Made by a program: the position numbers and the translations under genes. Below the pieces are notes generated by a model, which searched no databases, had not been told where the DNA came from, and saw only the letters and a list, made by a program, of their open reading frames with translations. A stretch of DNA of 64,000 nt from Kitasatospora sp. NBC_01266 (GTDB taxonomy: Bacteria; Actinomycetota; Actinomycetes; Streptomycetales; Streptomycetaceae): assembly GCF_036242395.1 (NCBI RefSeq), contig NZ_CP108458.1:4526001-4590000 (forward strand), in the 5' to 3' direction. Shown piece by piece: positions 52,545 to 59,618 of this stretch (positions within the stretch are counted from its first letter, which is position 1; each line of letters begins with the position of its first letter).

Positions 52545-53429
52545 ATGTTGCTTATGATCAGCATGAGACTTTTCTGGAAAGAGGAAGCCCCTGACAGCGT
52601 CGAGTGGCACCGCTACACTCGATTCATGTCTGACCCTTGGTCGCCCGATCGCGTAATGAGCCTTACGGAAGCGCTGGCTGCGCTCACGCAAGCTGAGAGC
52701 GAGAAGTTCTTCCTCGCCCATGGTCTCGACGATGCATACCGGCGGCCCGGAGCTTGGAGTTCAAAGTCGCAGAAGGTTACGTCAGCTATCAGGGAAGCCA
52801 TGGCGAGGGGTGATGACTTTTACATTGCCCTCTTCGGCAAAGCGGAAGAATTTGTTGCTAAAAGCGCAGCATCTCAGGCGCCACTCCGTAGTGAGGCAAC
52901 AAAGGGTGGGGTGAAGAATATGGCGAGTGGTCGATCAATCTTCATCAGTCATGCTACGCAGGACAAACCCCTGGCTGACGAGCTGGGGAGGTTCCTGGTG
53001 CTCGGCGGAGTTCCCAGAGAGAGTATATTCTATTCCTCCGAGAGGTCGACCGGAATTCCGTCAGGGGAGAGTATCTCATCTTATTTGCGTTCGGCCCTAG
53101 TGAGATCGACTCTTGTTATCGAGTTAATAAGCAAGAGCTTCTTGGAGCGCCCCTTCTGTCTGATGGAGATGGGTGCAGCTTGGGTGCTAGAGAAGGACAC
53201 ATACCCGATAGTTGTTCCTCCATTGAGCCGGGAGAGGGTGGGGCAGGCCCTGGGTGATATTCGCGTGGCAACTATGGTAGACGATTTCGAAGTCGTTTCC
53301 CTGGTTGATGAATTGCACGAGAAGGTACAAAAGCAACTCTCTGGAATTTCTCTCCGGCTGCAGGACTGGAATGCTGCAGGGCGAAGCTTTAAGGAATACT
53401 GGGCTCGCCATCTGAATCCCAGCCGTTGA
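52545..53429 (+). CDS. thsB: TIR-domain protein, ThsB-like (type II Thoeris)
   Basis: About 294 residues from ATG 52545 (later ATGs 52554, 52563, 52626 possible). N-terminal helical part (1-120), TIR domain about 129-235: RSIFISHATQDKPLADEL, then ESIFYSSERSTGIPSGESI and FCLMEMGAAWVL, where E208 fits the catalytic Glu of NAD-hydrolysing TIRs. In Thoeris, ThsB senses phage and makes an ADPR-type signal. The next gene encodes a membrane/macro effector matching type II Thoeris, in which the signal is reported to be His-ADPR. Contains one TTA codon (53124), so translation may depend on bldA tRNA. Low-GC relative to host. Confidence 0.82.
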   Translation: MLLMISMRLFWKEEAPDSVEWHRYTRFMSDPWSPDRVMSLTEALAALTQAESEKFFLAHGLDDAYRRPGAWSSKSQKVTSAIREAMARGDDFYIALFGKAEEFVAKSAASQAPLRSEATKGGVKNMASGRSIFISHATQDKPLADELGRFLVLGGVPRESIFYSSERSTGIPSGESISSYLRSALVRSTLVIELISKSFLERPFCLMEMGAAWVLEKDTYPIVVPPLSRERVGQALGDIRVATMVDDFEVVSLVDELHEKVQKQLSGISLRLQDWNAAGRSFKEYWARHLNPSR

Positions 53430-53505
53430 TTCTTGGCGCTGAATCCCGATGTCGCGCGAGATCGAAGCTTTTCTCCAAGGCTGATCCCATTCGTCATACA
53501 GGATT

Positions 53506-54399
53506 GTGCTGACTGTGAACTCCCTTGCCGTTCCTTTCTTACGTATTTTCTGGCGCTGCGTTGGAAGCTGGCGCTGGTGGCGAAGTCTGGCGACTAACTC
53601 CACTTTGGCATTTGGTATCGTATCCGGTGTTGTCCAGCTGTTGCTGGCACTGTGGCCAAATATCGAGGCATCGCGTATCGTGCTATTTCTTTCAATGGTG
53701 GTATCAGCATTGGCCTTCGGAGTCGTGCGGGCCGCTCCACGGAGGGAGGTAAGCCGTAGCCTAGGGAGGCCGGACGTCACTGTCGTGGTCAAAGTGGGGG
53801 ACCTATTCGACGAGAGCTCACACCTGATCATTGGTTTTAATGACACATTTGACACGGATACCTCAGGGGATCTTGTCATTTCGCGGAGTAGCGTGCAGGG
53901 CCAGTTTTTGGCGAGAATCTATTCTGGTGATACTGGCTGCCTGGATGCTGAGCTTTCTGATGCGCTCCTGGGGGTGGAGAAGAAAGGCAGGGAAGCCAGG
54001 AGCCAAAAGCGTGCAGGGAAGCTGACTCGTTACCCCGTCGGCTCGGTAGCTGTTCTTACTAGAGGGGCGAGAAGGTATTTTTGTTCCGCCTACGGGCGGA
54101 TGGGAAATGACTTAACTGTCAGCTCAAGTGTGGACGATCTCTGGCATAGTCTCGCTAATATTTGGCGTGCAGTGGAAGTCTTCGGGAGGCGAGAGCCTGT
54201 TGCGATGCCAATCATCGGTTCGGAGATGGCTCGTATTGATCACGCCGATCGAGAAATCCTTATCAGGATGATTCTCTTGTCGTTTGTTTCCCGTTCTCGC
54301 GAGCGGCTGATATCTAAGAGATTAACGATCGTCGTGCATCCGAACGACGCTAATCAGCTGGATATGCTGGAGATGGATGCCTTTCTTAAGGTTCTGTGA
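53506..54399 (+). CDS. thsA: two-TM macro-like effector, ThsA-like (type II Thoeris)
   Basis: 297 residues from GTG 53506 (GTG 53515 also possible). Two membrane helices at about 31-50 and 56-75 precede a macro-like domain (TVVVKVGDLFDESSHLIIGFNDTFDTD, SVAVLTRGARRYFCSAYG, REPVAMPIIGSEMARI). This is the ThsA macro architecture (DUF6430) of type II Thoeris, where the macro domain binds the TIR-made nucleotide and the TMs kill or depolarise the cell. Three TTA codons (53539, 54112, 54322). It is not the SIR2-SLOG ThsA of type I. 76 bases downstream of thsB on the same strand, forming a two-gene operon. Confidence 0.8.
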   Translation: MLTVNSLAVPFLRIFWRCVGSWRWWRSLATNSTLAFGIVSGVVQLLLALWPNIEASRIVLFLSMVVSALAFGVVRAAPRREVSRSLGRPDVTVVVKVGDLFDESSHLIIGFNDTFDTDTSGDLVISRSSVQGQFLARIYSGDTGCLDAELSDALLGVEKKGREARSQKRAGKLTRYPVGSVAVLTRGARRYFCSAYGRMGNDLTVSSSVDDLWHSLANIWRAVEVFGRREPVAMPIIGSEMARIDHADREILIRMILLSFVSRSRERLISKRLTIVVHPNDANQLDMLEMDAFLKVL

Positions 54400-54460
54400 C
54401 CCAATCGCAGTACTCGCCAGCTTTTCGCTTTCCGGGTGGGCGGCGCTAGACGAAATTACT

Positions 54461-54517
54461 GAAGCCCTGTCCGTGTGCCCTGCGGACGAGGATGGGGCTA
54501 GACCCCTGCAGGGCTTC
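54461..54517 (+). terminator. terminator after Thoeris genes
   Basis: Perfect 9-base stem GAAGCCCTG/CAGGGCTTC (54461-54469, 54509-54517) with a 39-base, GC-rich intervening sequence, followed by TTCAC. Confidence 0.5.
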
Positions 54518-54599
54518 TTCACGGCTGGCGCCGGGTTCAGGAACTGCACGGGTTCCAGCGCCAGGAAGTGGTGGGCCGATTGAAGACAGACACGCGGCA

Positions 54600-54785
54600 C
54601 TAGTAGGGGCACCGCCTCTCGTTCAGCTCGCGCGTTCGCTCCCGCAGCAGGCGCATGGTCGCCGACTCGGCAGGCTCCAACGCGGGGCCGGCGAGCTCTG
54701 GCTCAATTCCCTCCTCGGGCGGCTCGGCGACGGGTTCACACTCCCGGTGGGTGGGCAGATGGGCGTCCCGCTCTGGGATGCTCAC
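54600..54785 (-). CDS. small hypothetical protein (61 aa)
   Basis: 61 residues from GTG 54785, which overlaps the stop of the next upstream gene as GTGA. Acidic centre (EPPEEGIEPELAGPALEPAES) and a basic helix ending RERTRELNERRCPY. No family recognised. The overlap supports translation. Confidence 0.5.
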   Translation of the reverse strand: MSIPERDAHLPTHRECEPVAEPPEEGIEPELAGPALEPAESATMRLLRERTRELNERRCPY

Positions 54786-54982
54786 AGTGCCCCCACGATC
54801 TTCGCGGGCACAGGGGCCGTCGGGCACACCTCCGCGTGCCGACGGATCTCTACCCGCGCGTCGGTCAGTCCCGACCAGTCCGGTACGTACCTGCCACCGG
54901 GCACCTTGGGGCGGAACGTGGCTTCGGCCTTCGCCAGCTCGGCGCGGAGGGAGTCGCACTCAAGGCATTGCTCACGCGCCAC
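54782..54982 (-). CDS. small hypothetical protein with CxxC
   Basis: 66 residues from GTG 54982. N-terminal CLEC zinc knuckle-like pair, then an amphipathic helix (SLRAELAKAEATF), VPGGRYVPDWSGL and a C-terminal HAEVCPT. It overlaps both neighbours by a few bases, so the three small genes form one operon. Function unknown. Confidence 0.6.
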   Translation of the reverse strand: MAREQCLECDSLRAELAKAEATFRPKVPGGRYVPDWSGLTDARVEIRRHAEVCPTAPVPAKIVGAL

Positions 54983-55100
54983 GGTGGCTCACCTCTCCCG
55001 CGTCGCAGAGCGCACAGCTGCTCTCCGGGCACACGTACTTGTAGCCCTGCAACTTCCGACTGGCCTCGGCCTGGCGGTACTCCTCCAAGATGGCTGCCAT
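54972..55100 (-). CDS. small Cys-rich protein (42 aa)
   Basis: 42 residues from ATG 55100; the frame remains open upstream but has no standard start there. Short helix MAAILEEYRQAEASRKLQ followed by YKYVCPESSCALCDAG with three Cys, a possible zinc knuckle. The stop overlaps the next gene's start (54982) by 11 bases. First gene of the small operon; divergent from the XRE gene. Confidence 0.45.
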   Translation of the reverse strand: MAAILEEYRQAEASRKLQGYKYVCPESSCALCDAGEVSHRGA

Positions 55101-55283
55101 CTCGGCCTTGCTGGCCCCCGGCGGTCCCGCTGAGCCACAGCCGCCGGTTTCGCTACCGCAGGCATGCTCCGCTTCACATCGGTCAGCACCGCAGACTCCT
55201 TCACGTCAGTCGATCGGTTCGACTACTGGTCTACCGGCGCCGTTTCGGCCACGCGGGGGCATGTTGGGGGGCATCCTGGGCGG

Positions 55284-56132
55284 GTGGCGATCGGTGACGT
55301 GATTCGTGATCTCCGGCTGGCGCAGAAGCGCACTCAGGCGCAACTCGCCGCCCTGCTCTGCGAGCTGTCGGGCAATCCCGAGGGCACGCCGGGCCGTGAC
55401 CAGGTGAAGCGCTGGGAGACAGGGCGCGTGATCCCGGGGAAGTACTGGGTCGGGCTGCTGGCTTTGGCGCTCGGAGTGCCCCGCGCTGATCTCGAAAGGG
55501 AGGCGCACGCCACACTGGAGCAGCGCCGAACCGCTCGATCCGCGCACGGAGCTACCGTTCCCGGACCGCGAAGGGCGGAACTGCTGGACATGCTTGCCTC
55601 GGTAGCGGGAGGGGATGAATCCTGGCTGTCCCGCAGCATCGGCCCGTACGACTTCTCGGTCGCCATGGCGAACCTGGCCGACCGGGATCAGGGAACGAAG
55701 CGCCGGCTGGTGCGCTGGCTGGACGACGGCTCCACCTCGATGCTCCGTGGGAACGCCCAGAGCACGCTGTTCAAGACCCACCAGCCCGAGCTGATCGAGC
55801 GGGCTGAGCAGTCCATGGGTCGTGATGAGGAAACCCGTCGGCGCTGCATGCGGTGCTTCACTCGGCGGGCGTTCGGGCTCTCCTGGCCCGACGCATCGCA
55901 GTACTCGGCGCTCGCTGCCTCGCCGGCTGAGGTCCGCAGCCTCGGCCAGCTGCTCCAAGACCCTCATGACGCCTCGAATCGCTGGTGTGCGGCGGTGTTC
56001 CTGGGAGAGGCTGTTGAAGGTGGCTCAGGGGCCGCCAGGGCCCTTCTCGTGGGGGCCCTGCGTACGGAGTCCAGCAGGGAGAACCTGCGGGCCATCGGCT
56101 TGGGACTGAACGGAGAACGGCCGTGGAACTGA
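55284..56132 (+). CDS. XRE-family regulator of the element
   Basis: About 282 residues from GTG 55284. N-terminal XRE HTH with DVIRDLRLAQKRTQAQLAALLCEL and RDQVKRWETGRVIPGKYW. The C-terminal two-thirds is helical (tetratricopeptide-like) with RRRCMRCFTRRAFGLSW. Probably governs element maintenance or the small operon. Its last codons overlap the PPC gene start. Confidence 0.75.
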   Translation: MAIGDVIRDLRLAQKRTQAQLAALLCELSGNPEGTPGRDQVKRWETGRVIPGKYWVGLLALALGVPRADLEREAHATLEQRRTARSAHGATVPGPRRAELLDMLASVAGGDESWLSRSIGPYDFSVAMANLADRDQGTKRRLVRWLDDGSTSMLRGNAQSTLFKTHQPELIERAEQSMGRDEETRRRCMRCFTRRAFGLSWPDASQYSALAASPAEVRSLGQLLQDPHDASNRWCAAVFLGEAVEGGSGAARALLVGALRTESSRENLRAIGLGLNGERPWN

Positions 56133-56455
56133 TCATCCTTGGGGACAAGGGCGATGCTATAGAGGCGCTGGCGGCGATCGCCAAGGAACGTGGCATCACG
56201 AATGCCGCTGTCGTCTCGGTCGTCGGCGCGGCACGGTCGTTCACTGTCTCGAACATGAAGGCCGGCAATCCCAGGGAGGCCGTGCTCACCTCCGGCCGTC
56301 TGGCTGAGGTAGCCGGGAACGGCGAGATTCGCGACGGTGTGCCCAACATCCATGTGACGTGCGGTCTCGACGGCGGACAGGCCGTGGCGGGTCATCTGCA
56401 CGCCGCAGAGGTCGGTGGGCCCTACAGCCTGCACGTGTACCTCCAGCAGCTCTGA
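56123..56455 (+). CDS. PPC-domain protein
   Basis: 110 residues from GTG 56123, overlapping the XRE stop by 10 bases. PPC/DUF296 fold: EAVLTSGRLAEVAGNGEI and HVTCGLDGGQAVAGHLHAAEV, which holds the PPC family's metal-site pattern (GHLH). Such proteins are small trimers, in plants fused to AT-hooks and here standalone. Likely acts with the XRE regulator. The gap 56456-56770 that follows shows no gene. Confidence 0.75.
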   Translation: MELIILGDKGDAIEALAAIAKERGITNAAVVSVVGAARSFTVSNMKAGNPREAVLTSGRLAEVAGNGEIRDGVPNIHVTCGLDGGQAVAGHLHAAEVGGPYSLHVYLQQL

Positions 56456-56770
56456 ACGAGCCCACGGCGCCTGGCGCACAGCAGCGGGCTCCGGCTCCAG
56501 TCCTGGCGATCGGGAAGACGGCGCAGGCTCCGACGTGGCGCGGATGGCAGCTGCGCAGATCCCCCGGGTCGAAAATTCGCAGGAACGCGCGCGGGCATGG
56601 GGGCTGGGTCCTCGACGCCCGAGCGGCTGGAGATTGACCCACCCCCGGTGTCCACGTGCGCCCGAGGCGATTCGCACCAGGCCACGGTGACGGACGGTCA
56701 CGACTCCAGGCCGTCTCGAAAACGATGGTTAGTGGAACGGCTGCCCGGAGCCCCTGATCGGGACTCGGAG

Positions 56771-56836
56771 TCGTCCCAAAAGTCGTCCCAGAATACGCCC
56801 AAGTCCCTTGCATTTTTGGAACGAGTTTTGGAACGA
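56771..56836. promoter_or_regulatory. four repeats TCGTCCCA.AA / TTTTGGAACGA upstream of recombinase
   Basis: TCGTCCCAAAA (56771) and TCGTCCCAGAA (56783) are 12 bases apart; TTTTGGAACGA occurs at 56814 and 56826, also 12 apart and in inverted orientation. The block ends 7 bases before the recombinase ATG 56844. It looks like a recombinase operator or a res-type subsite array. Confidence 0.5.
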
Positions 56837-56843
56837 TGGGGGC

Positions 56844-57425
56844 ATGGTGATGAACAAGGGCACCGGCCAGCTGATCGGCTACGCCCGAGTCTCCACTGGC
56901 GACCAGGAGGCCCGGCTTCAGCTTGACGCGCTGACCGTAGCCGGCTGCTCTCGGATCTTCACCGACCTGGCCAGTGGGAAGAACATCGATCGGCCCGAGC
57001 TTGCCGCCGCCCTGGACTACCTTCGCCCCGGCGACACCCTGTGCGTCTGGAAGCTGGACCGGTTCGCCCGATCCCTGATCGACCTTGTGGCCACGGTGGA
57101 CGCCCTGACGGCGCGCGGGATCGGCTTCAAGGTCCTGACCGGTGCGCTGGCCAGCATCGACCCGAACACGCCGGACGGGCGGCTCATGCTCCAGGTGGTC
57201 GGTGCCATGGCTGAGTTCGAGCGCAGTCTGATTCGGGACCGGACCCGGGCTGGTCTGGAAGCGGCCAAGGCTCAAGGGCGCGTCGGCGGACGGCCCAAGG
57301 CCATGACGCCGGACATGCTCGCGGCGGCACAGCGTCGGAGGGCCGCCGGAGAGTCCTACGGGGAGATTGCCAAGGCACTCGGGGTTGGCAAGGGGACTGT
57401 GCACCGGGCGCTGGCCGCCGAGTAG
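56844..57425 (+). CDS. small serine recombinase (resolvase/invertase type)
   Basis: About 193 residues from ATG 56844. Catalytic domain IGYARVSTGDQ (Ser), DTLCVWKLDRFARSL and a Tn3/Pin signature VGAMAEFERSLIRDRTRAGLEAA; C-terminal HTH MLAAAQRRRAAGESYGEIAKALGVGKGTVHRAL. Related to DNA invertases and resolvases. Within the element it may resolve dimers, invert a segment or regulate. Next to a repeat array (56771-56836) that may be its target. Confidence 0.85.
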   Translation: MVMNKGTGQLIGYARVSTGDQEARLQLDALTVAGCSRIFTDLASGKNIDRPELAAALDYLRPGDTLCVWKLDRFARSLIDLVATVDALTARGIGFKVLTGALASIDPNTPDGRLMLQVVGAMAEFERSLIRDRTRAGLEAAKAQGRVGGRPKAMTPDMLAAAQRRRAAGESYGEIAKALGVGKGTVHRALAAE

Positions 57426-57439
57426 GTGCAGCAAGCCAC

Positions 57440-57470
57440 AGGGTCACCCACGCGCTCCGTGGGTGGCCCT
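57440..57470 (+). terminator. terminator after recombinase
   Basis: 13-base stem with one mismatch (57440-57452 and 57458-57470), CGCTC loop, 15 bases past the stop. Confidence 0.7.
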
Positions 57471-57553
57471 CCTGTGTTTCTGGCGGCAACTCAGCGCGCG
57501 GGAGGGGTCTGGGGGCGTGGCTCGTGGGGCTCACGGTTCGGCGATGCGGCGGC

Positions 57554-57691
57554 ATGACGGTATGACGGTTTGGGGGCCGGTTTCGGTATTGCTTAGGAGC
57601 CTCTATGGCAAACCCGGATCTTGTTGAGAACCGTCATACCGTCATAAAGACCAGGTCAGGCCGAGTGTTGAGTAATGGCGGTATGACGGTT
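57554..57691. repeat. three 17-bp repeats ATGACGGTATGACGGTT (iteron-like)
   Basis: Copy 1 at 57554-57570 (plus), copy 2 at 57629-57645 (exact, minus), copy 3 at 57675-57691 (plus, one mismatch). Each copy is itself two tandem ATGACGGT units. The 57471-57811 stretch has no gene, so the array may be an operator, origin-like or accessory recombination site. Confidence 0.6.
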
Positions 57692-57811
57692 CGAGCCGCT
57701 GCAAGTCCGATCAGGAGACATGACGTGCCCATGATAAGTGGCTCTGTCGCTACTACATGTATGTGCATTACGGCTCTGAGCGATCTGCCTGTGTATCGCT
57801 GGCCATGCAGA

Positions 57812-57843
57812 AGCCCCGCCGGACCACGGGGCCAGACGGGGCT
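57812..57843 (-). terminator. terminator of the integrase gene
   Basis: Stem AGCCCCG/CGGGGCT (57812-57818, 57837-57843) 28 bases past the integrase stop on the minus strand; TTCTGC follows. Confidence 0.65.
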
Positions 57844-57870
57844 GTCGATCACTCAGGAGGCTGGCGGACC

Positions 57871-59409
57871 CTACTGCTCCTCGATCTCCGCCCACTCGAT
57901 CCGTACCCGCTGCTGCGGGACGAAGCGCTTCCCGCGCTCTCCCTTGCTGATGAACACGGCGTCGATGGCCAAGGACAACCGGTCCCGCTTCTGATCCTGT
58001 GTGGACGCTTCCCAGGCGGGGCGCAGGAGTTCGTCGTCCAGCAGCGGAGTGATGTCCACCGCCGGGAGCGGAAGCGCCGCCAGGTCGGCGCGTAGCCCGT
58101 CGATTCGGCTTTGCAGCCGCTCGGCGAGTCGCTCGTAGCGCTCCGCAGCACCCGGCCGGTCGAACTCGCCACGAACGTACCGTGCGTCCTCCAGGTCGGC
58201 CAACCGGGCTTCCTGGTCGGCGATTTCGTCGCTGATGGCGTCGCGCTTGGCGAAGGTCTCGGGGTCGGCGCGCTTCACCCAGCGGTCTGCGATGGCGACC
58301 AGCATGGGGTCTTCCGGCTCCAGGGCGGGGAGCTTGGCCAGGAAGCGTTCCGACACGTACTCGTCCACCAGGTCCGCCATGGCGTTCGCACCCGGGCACT
58401 GGTTCCCGGCGCGCCGAGCCATGCACTGGTAGCTGCCGCCGACCCGGTGCATCCGGCGCCCGCATCCGGGCACGCCGCAGAAGATCATGCCGGTGAGCAG
58501 CGCGGACCCGTCGGGTTTGGGGCGCCGCTTGCCCGCCAGGACGTACGTCCTGGCTTCGAGCAGCCGGATGATGCGTTCCCGCTCGCCGACCGTGATGATG
58601 CCCTCGCCGATGCTCACGGTGTCCAGCGTCTCGGGGTCCCGGTACGGGAAGACCCGACTGGTGAACTTCCGTCCCCCGTCCTCAGTTTCGATCGTCTCGG
58701 TTTCCGGCATGAGCCCGGCGAAGGCCGGCGACTTGAGCAGGCCCATGATGCTCGCCGAGTTCCACTGGCCGCCCCGAGCTGACGGGATGTCGTACTCGTT
58801 GAGCAGTCGGGCGATCTTCACCAGCGATTGGCCCGCCAGCGCCTCATCCGCGATCAGCCGGGCGTAGACGGCCGTCTCGGGATCGTGCACCAGCTTCTTC
58901 GTGGAGGGATCGACCAGCAGACCGTACGGCGGCTGTCCACCGATCCACTGTCCTTGTCGGCGCAGGTGCCGCTTCGCGTGGGCAACCCGGGTCCCGAGGT
59001 TCTTCGACTCGGACCGGGCGAGTTCGGCGAGCATGGCGACGACCATGCGGGCCGAGTCGTTCGAGGTGTCGAGACCGTCCACGACGGAGACCAGACGGCC
59101 GCCCGCCTTCTCGATGTCGTCCAGAACCTTGCCGACCTGCCCAATGCCCTTGCGGGACAGGCGGTCCAGCTTCCACACGATCAGCGTTCCGACGACGCCC
59201 GCCGTGACGGCGGCGAGGGCCGAGTCGAACCCCTTGCGCTCAACGTCCTTGAATCCGGAGCGCCCTCGGTCGATGTGGACCTTGCGGACCGTCAGGCCGT
59301 TGCGCTCAGCCCACGCGCGGCAGTCGGCTTCCTGCCGCTCGATCGCCGTCTTGCCGTCCCGATCGAGCGACAGCCGAAGGTACAGGTCACACAGCGTGTG
59401 GTGGTGCAC
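57871..59409 (-). CDS. large serine recombinase, integrase of the element
   Basis: A 512-residue protein from GTG 59409. N-terminal catalytic domain (YLRLSLDRDGKTAIERQ with catalytic Ser, VWKLDRLSRKGIGQV, ELARSESKNLGTRVAHAKRHL), recombinase domain (PPYGLLVDP), zinc ribbon with C4-type Cys (FCGVPGCGRRMHRVGGSYQC, GNQCPGA), and a C-terminal coiled coil. It integrates between attP and attB without a host factor. The gene starts 39 bases from the attR core, the standard position for such integrases. Confidence 0.95.
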   Translation of the reverse strand: MHHHTLCDLYLRLSLDRDGKTAIERQEADCRAWAERNGLTVRKVHIDRGRSGFKDVERKGFDSALAAVTAGVVGTLIVWKLDRLSRKGIGQVGKVLDDIEKAGGRLVSVVDGLDTSNDSARMVVAMLAELARSESKNLGTRVAHAKRHLRRQGQWIGGQPPYGLLVDPSTKKLVHDPETAVYARLIADEALAGQSLVKIARLLNEYDIPSARGGQWNSASIMGLLKSPAFAGLMPETETIETEDGGRKFTSRVFPYRDPETLDTVSIGEGIITVGERERIIRLLEARTYVLAGKRRPKPDGSALLTGMIFCGVPGCGRRMHRVGGSYQCMARRAGNQCPGANAMADLVDEYVSERFLAKLPALEPEDPMLVAIADRWVKRADPETFAKRDAISDEIADQEARLADLEDARYVRGEFDRPGAAERYERLAERLQSRIDGLRADLAALPLPAVDITPLLDDELLRPAWEASTQDQKRDRLSLAIDAVFISKGERGKRFVPQQRVRIEWAEIEEQ

Positions 59410-59430
59410 GTACGCCCCCTCTGGAGTTCC

Positions 59431-59571
59431 CTACATTGTGTAGGACTTCCAGAAATCCAGGATGACGATCTTGCCTCGAAGATCGACGAGGGTCAGGTCC
59501 TTGCCACCGGTGTTGAGCCAACCACCGGCGCCGACCAGTTCAGGAGCGCGGACGCGTGCACGAGGAGCCAT
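59431..59571 (-). pseudogene. displaced 5' remnant of the thioredoxin-NHL gene
   Basis: A 46-codon frame from ATG 59571 ending TAG at 59431. Its first 41 residues differ from those of the intact gene by only a few substitutions (MAPRARV versus MASRARV; LVDLRGKIVILDFW versus LADLRGKCVVLDFW), then it stops after KSYTM, past the attR core. It is the original chromosomal 5' end left behind by integration. An upstream in-frame ATG (MRLDTGMAP) may be the real start. It keeps the original promoter region and could make a short peptide. Confidence 0.88.
59448..59454. other. attR core (right junction of integrated element)
   Basis: TCCAGAA matching the attL core at 52178. Left of it is element DNA ending in the integrase start; right of it is the host 5' end of the NHL gene. 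Confidence 0.85.
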
Positions 59572-59618
59572 GCCCGTATCCAACCGCATCGACGTGCGGC
59601 GGATTCCTGCGGCCGGGC

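Larger units (their letters stand above)
52178..59454. mobile_element. 7.27-kb serine-integrase element with Thoeris-like defence genes
   Basis: Bounded by TCCAGAA repeats at 52178-52184 and 59448-59454. Left half (52545-54399) is low-GC and carries the TIR and macro-domain genes; then small zinc-type proteins, an XRE/PPC pair, a small serine recombinase with its own repeats, and the large serine integrase ending 39 bases from attR. There are no conjugation, replication, capsid or packaging genes, so it is a small defence island needing help, or a decayed element. The target is a thioredoxin-NHL gene, not a tRNA. Alternative: a chromosomal duplication, but the integrase at the junction makes this unlikely. 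Confidence 0.88.

Noticed and set aside
53506..54399. Type I Thoeris ThsA (SIR2-SLOG)
   Set aside because: No SIR2 NAD-binding motifs; the protein has two membrane helices and a macro-like domain instead.
54492..55133. 213-codon plus-strand frame after the Thoeris terminator
   Set aside because: Arg/Ser/Pro-rich without domain features and opposite the overlapping small minus-strand genes.
57634..57852. 72-codon minus-strand frame in the gap before the integrase terminator
   Set aside because: No ribosome-binding site, overlaps the iteron-like repeats and terminator, no family resemblance.
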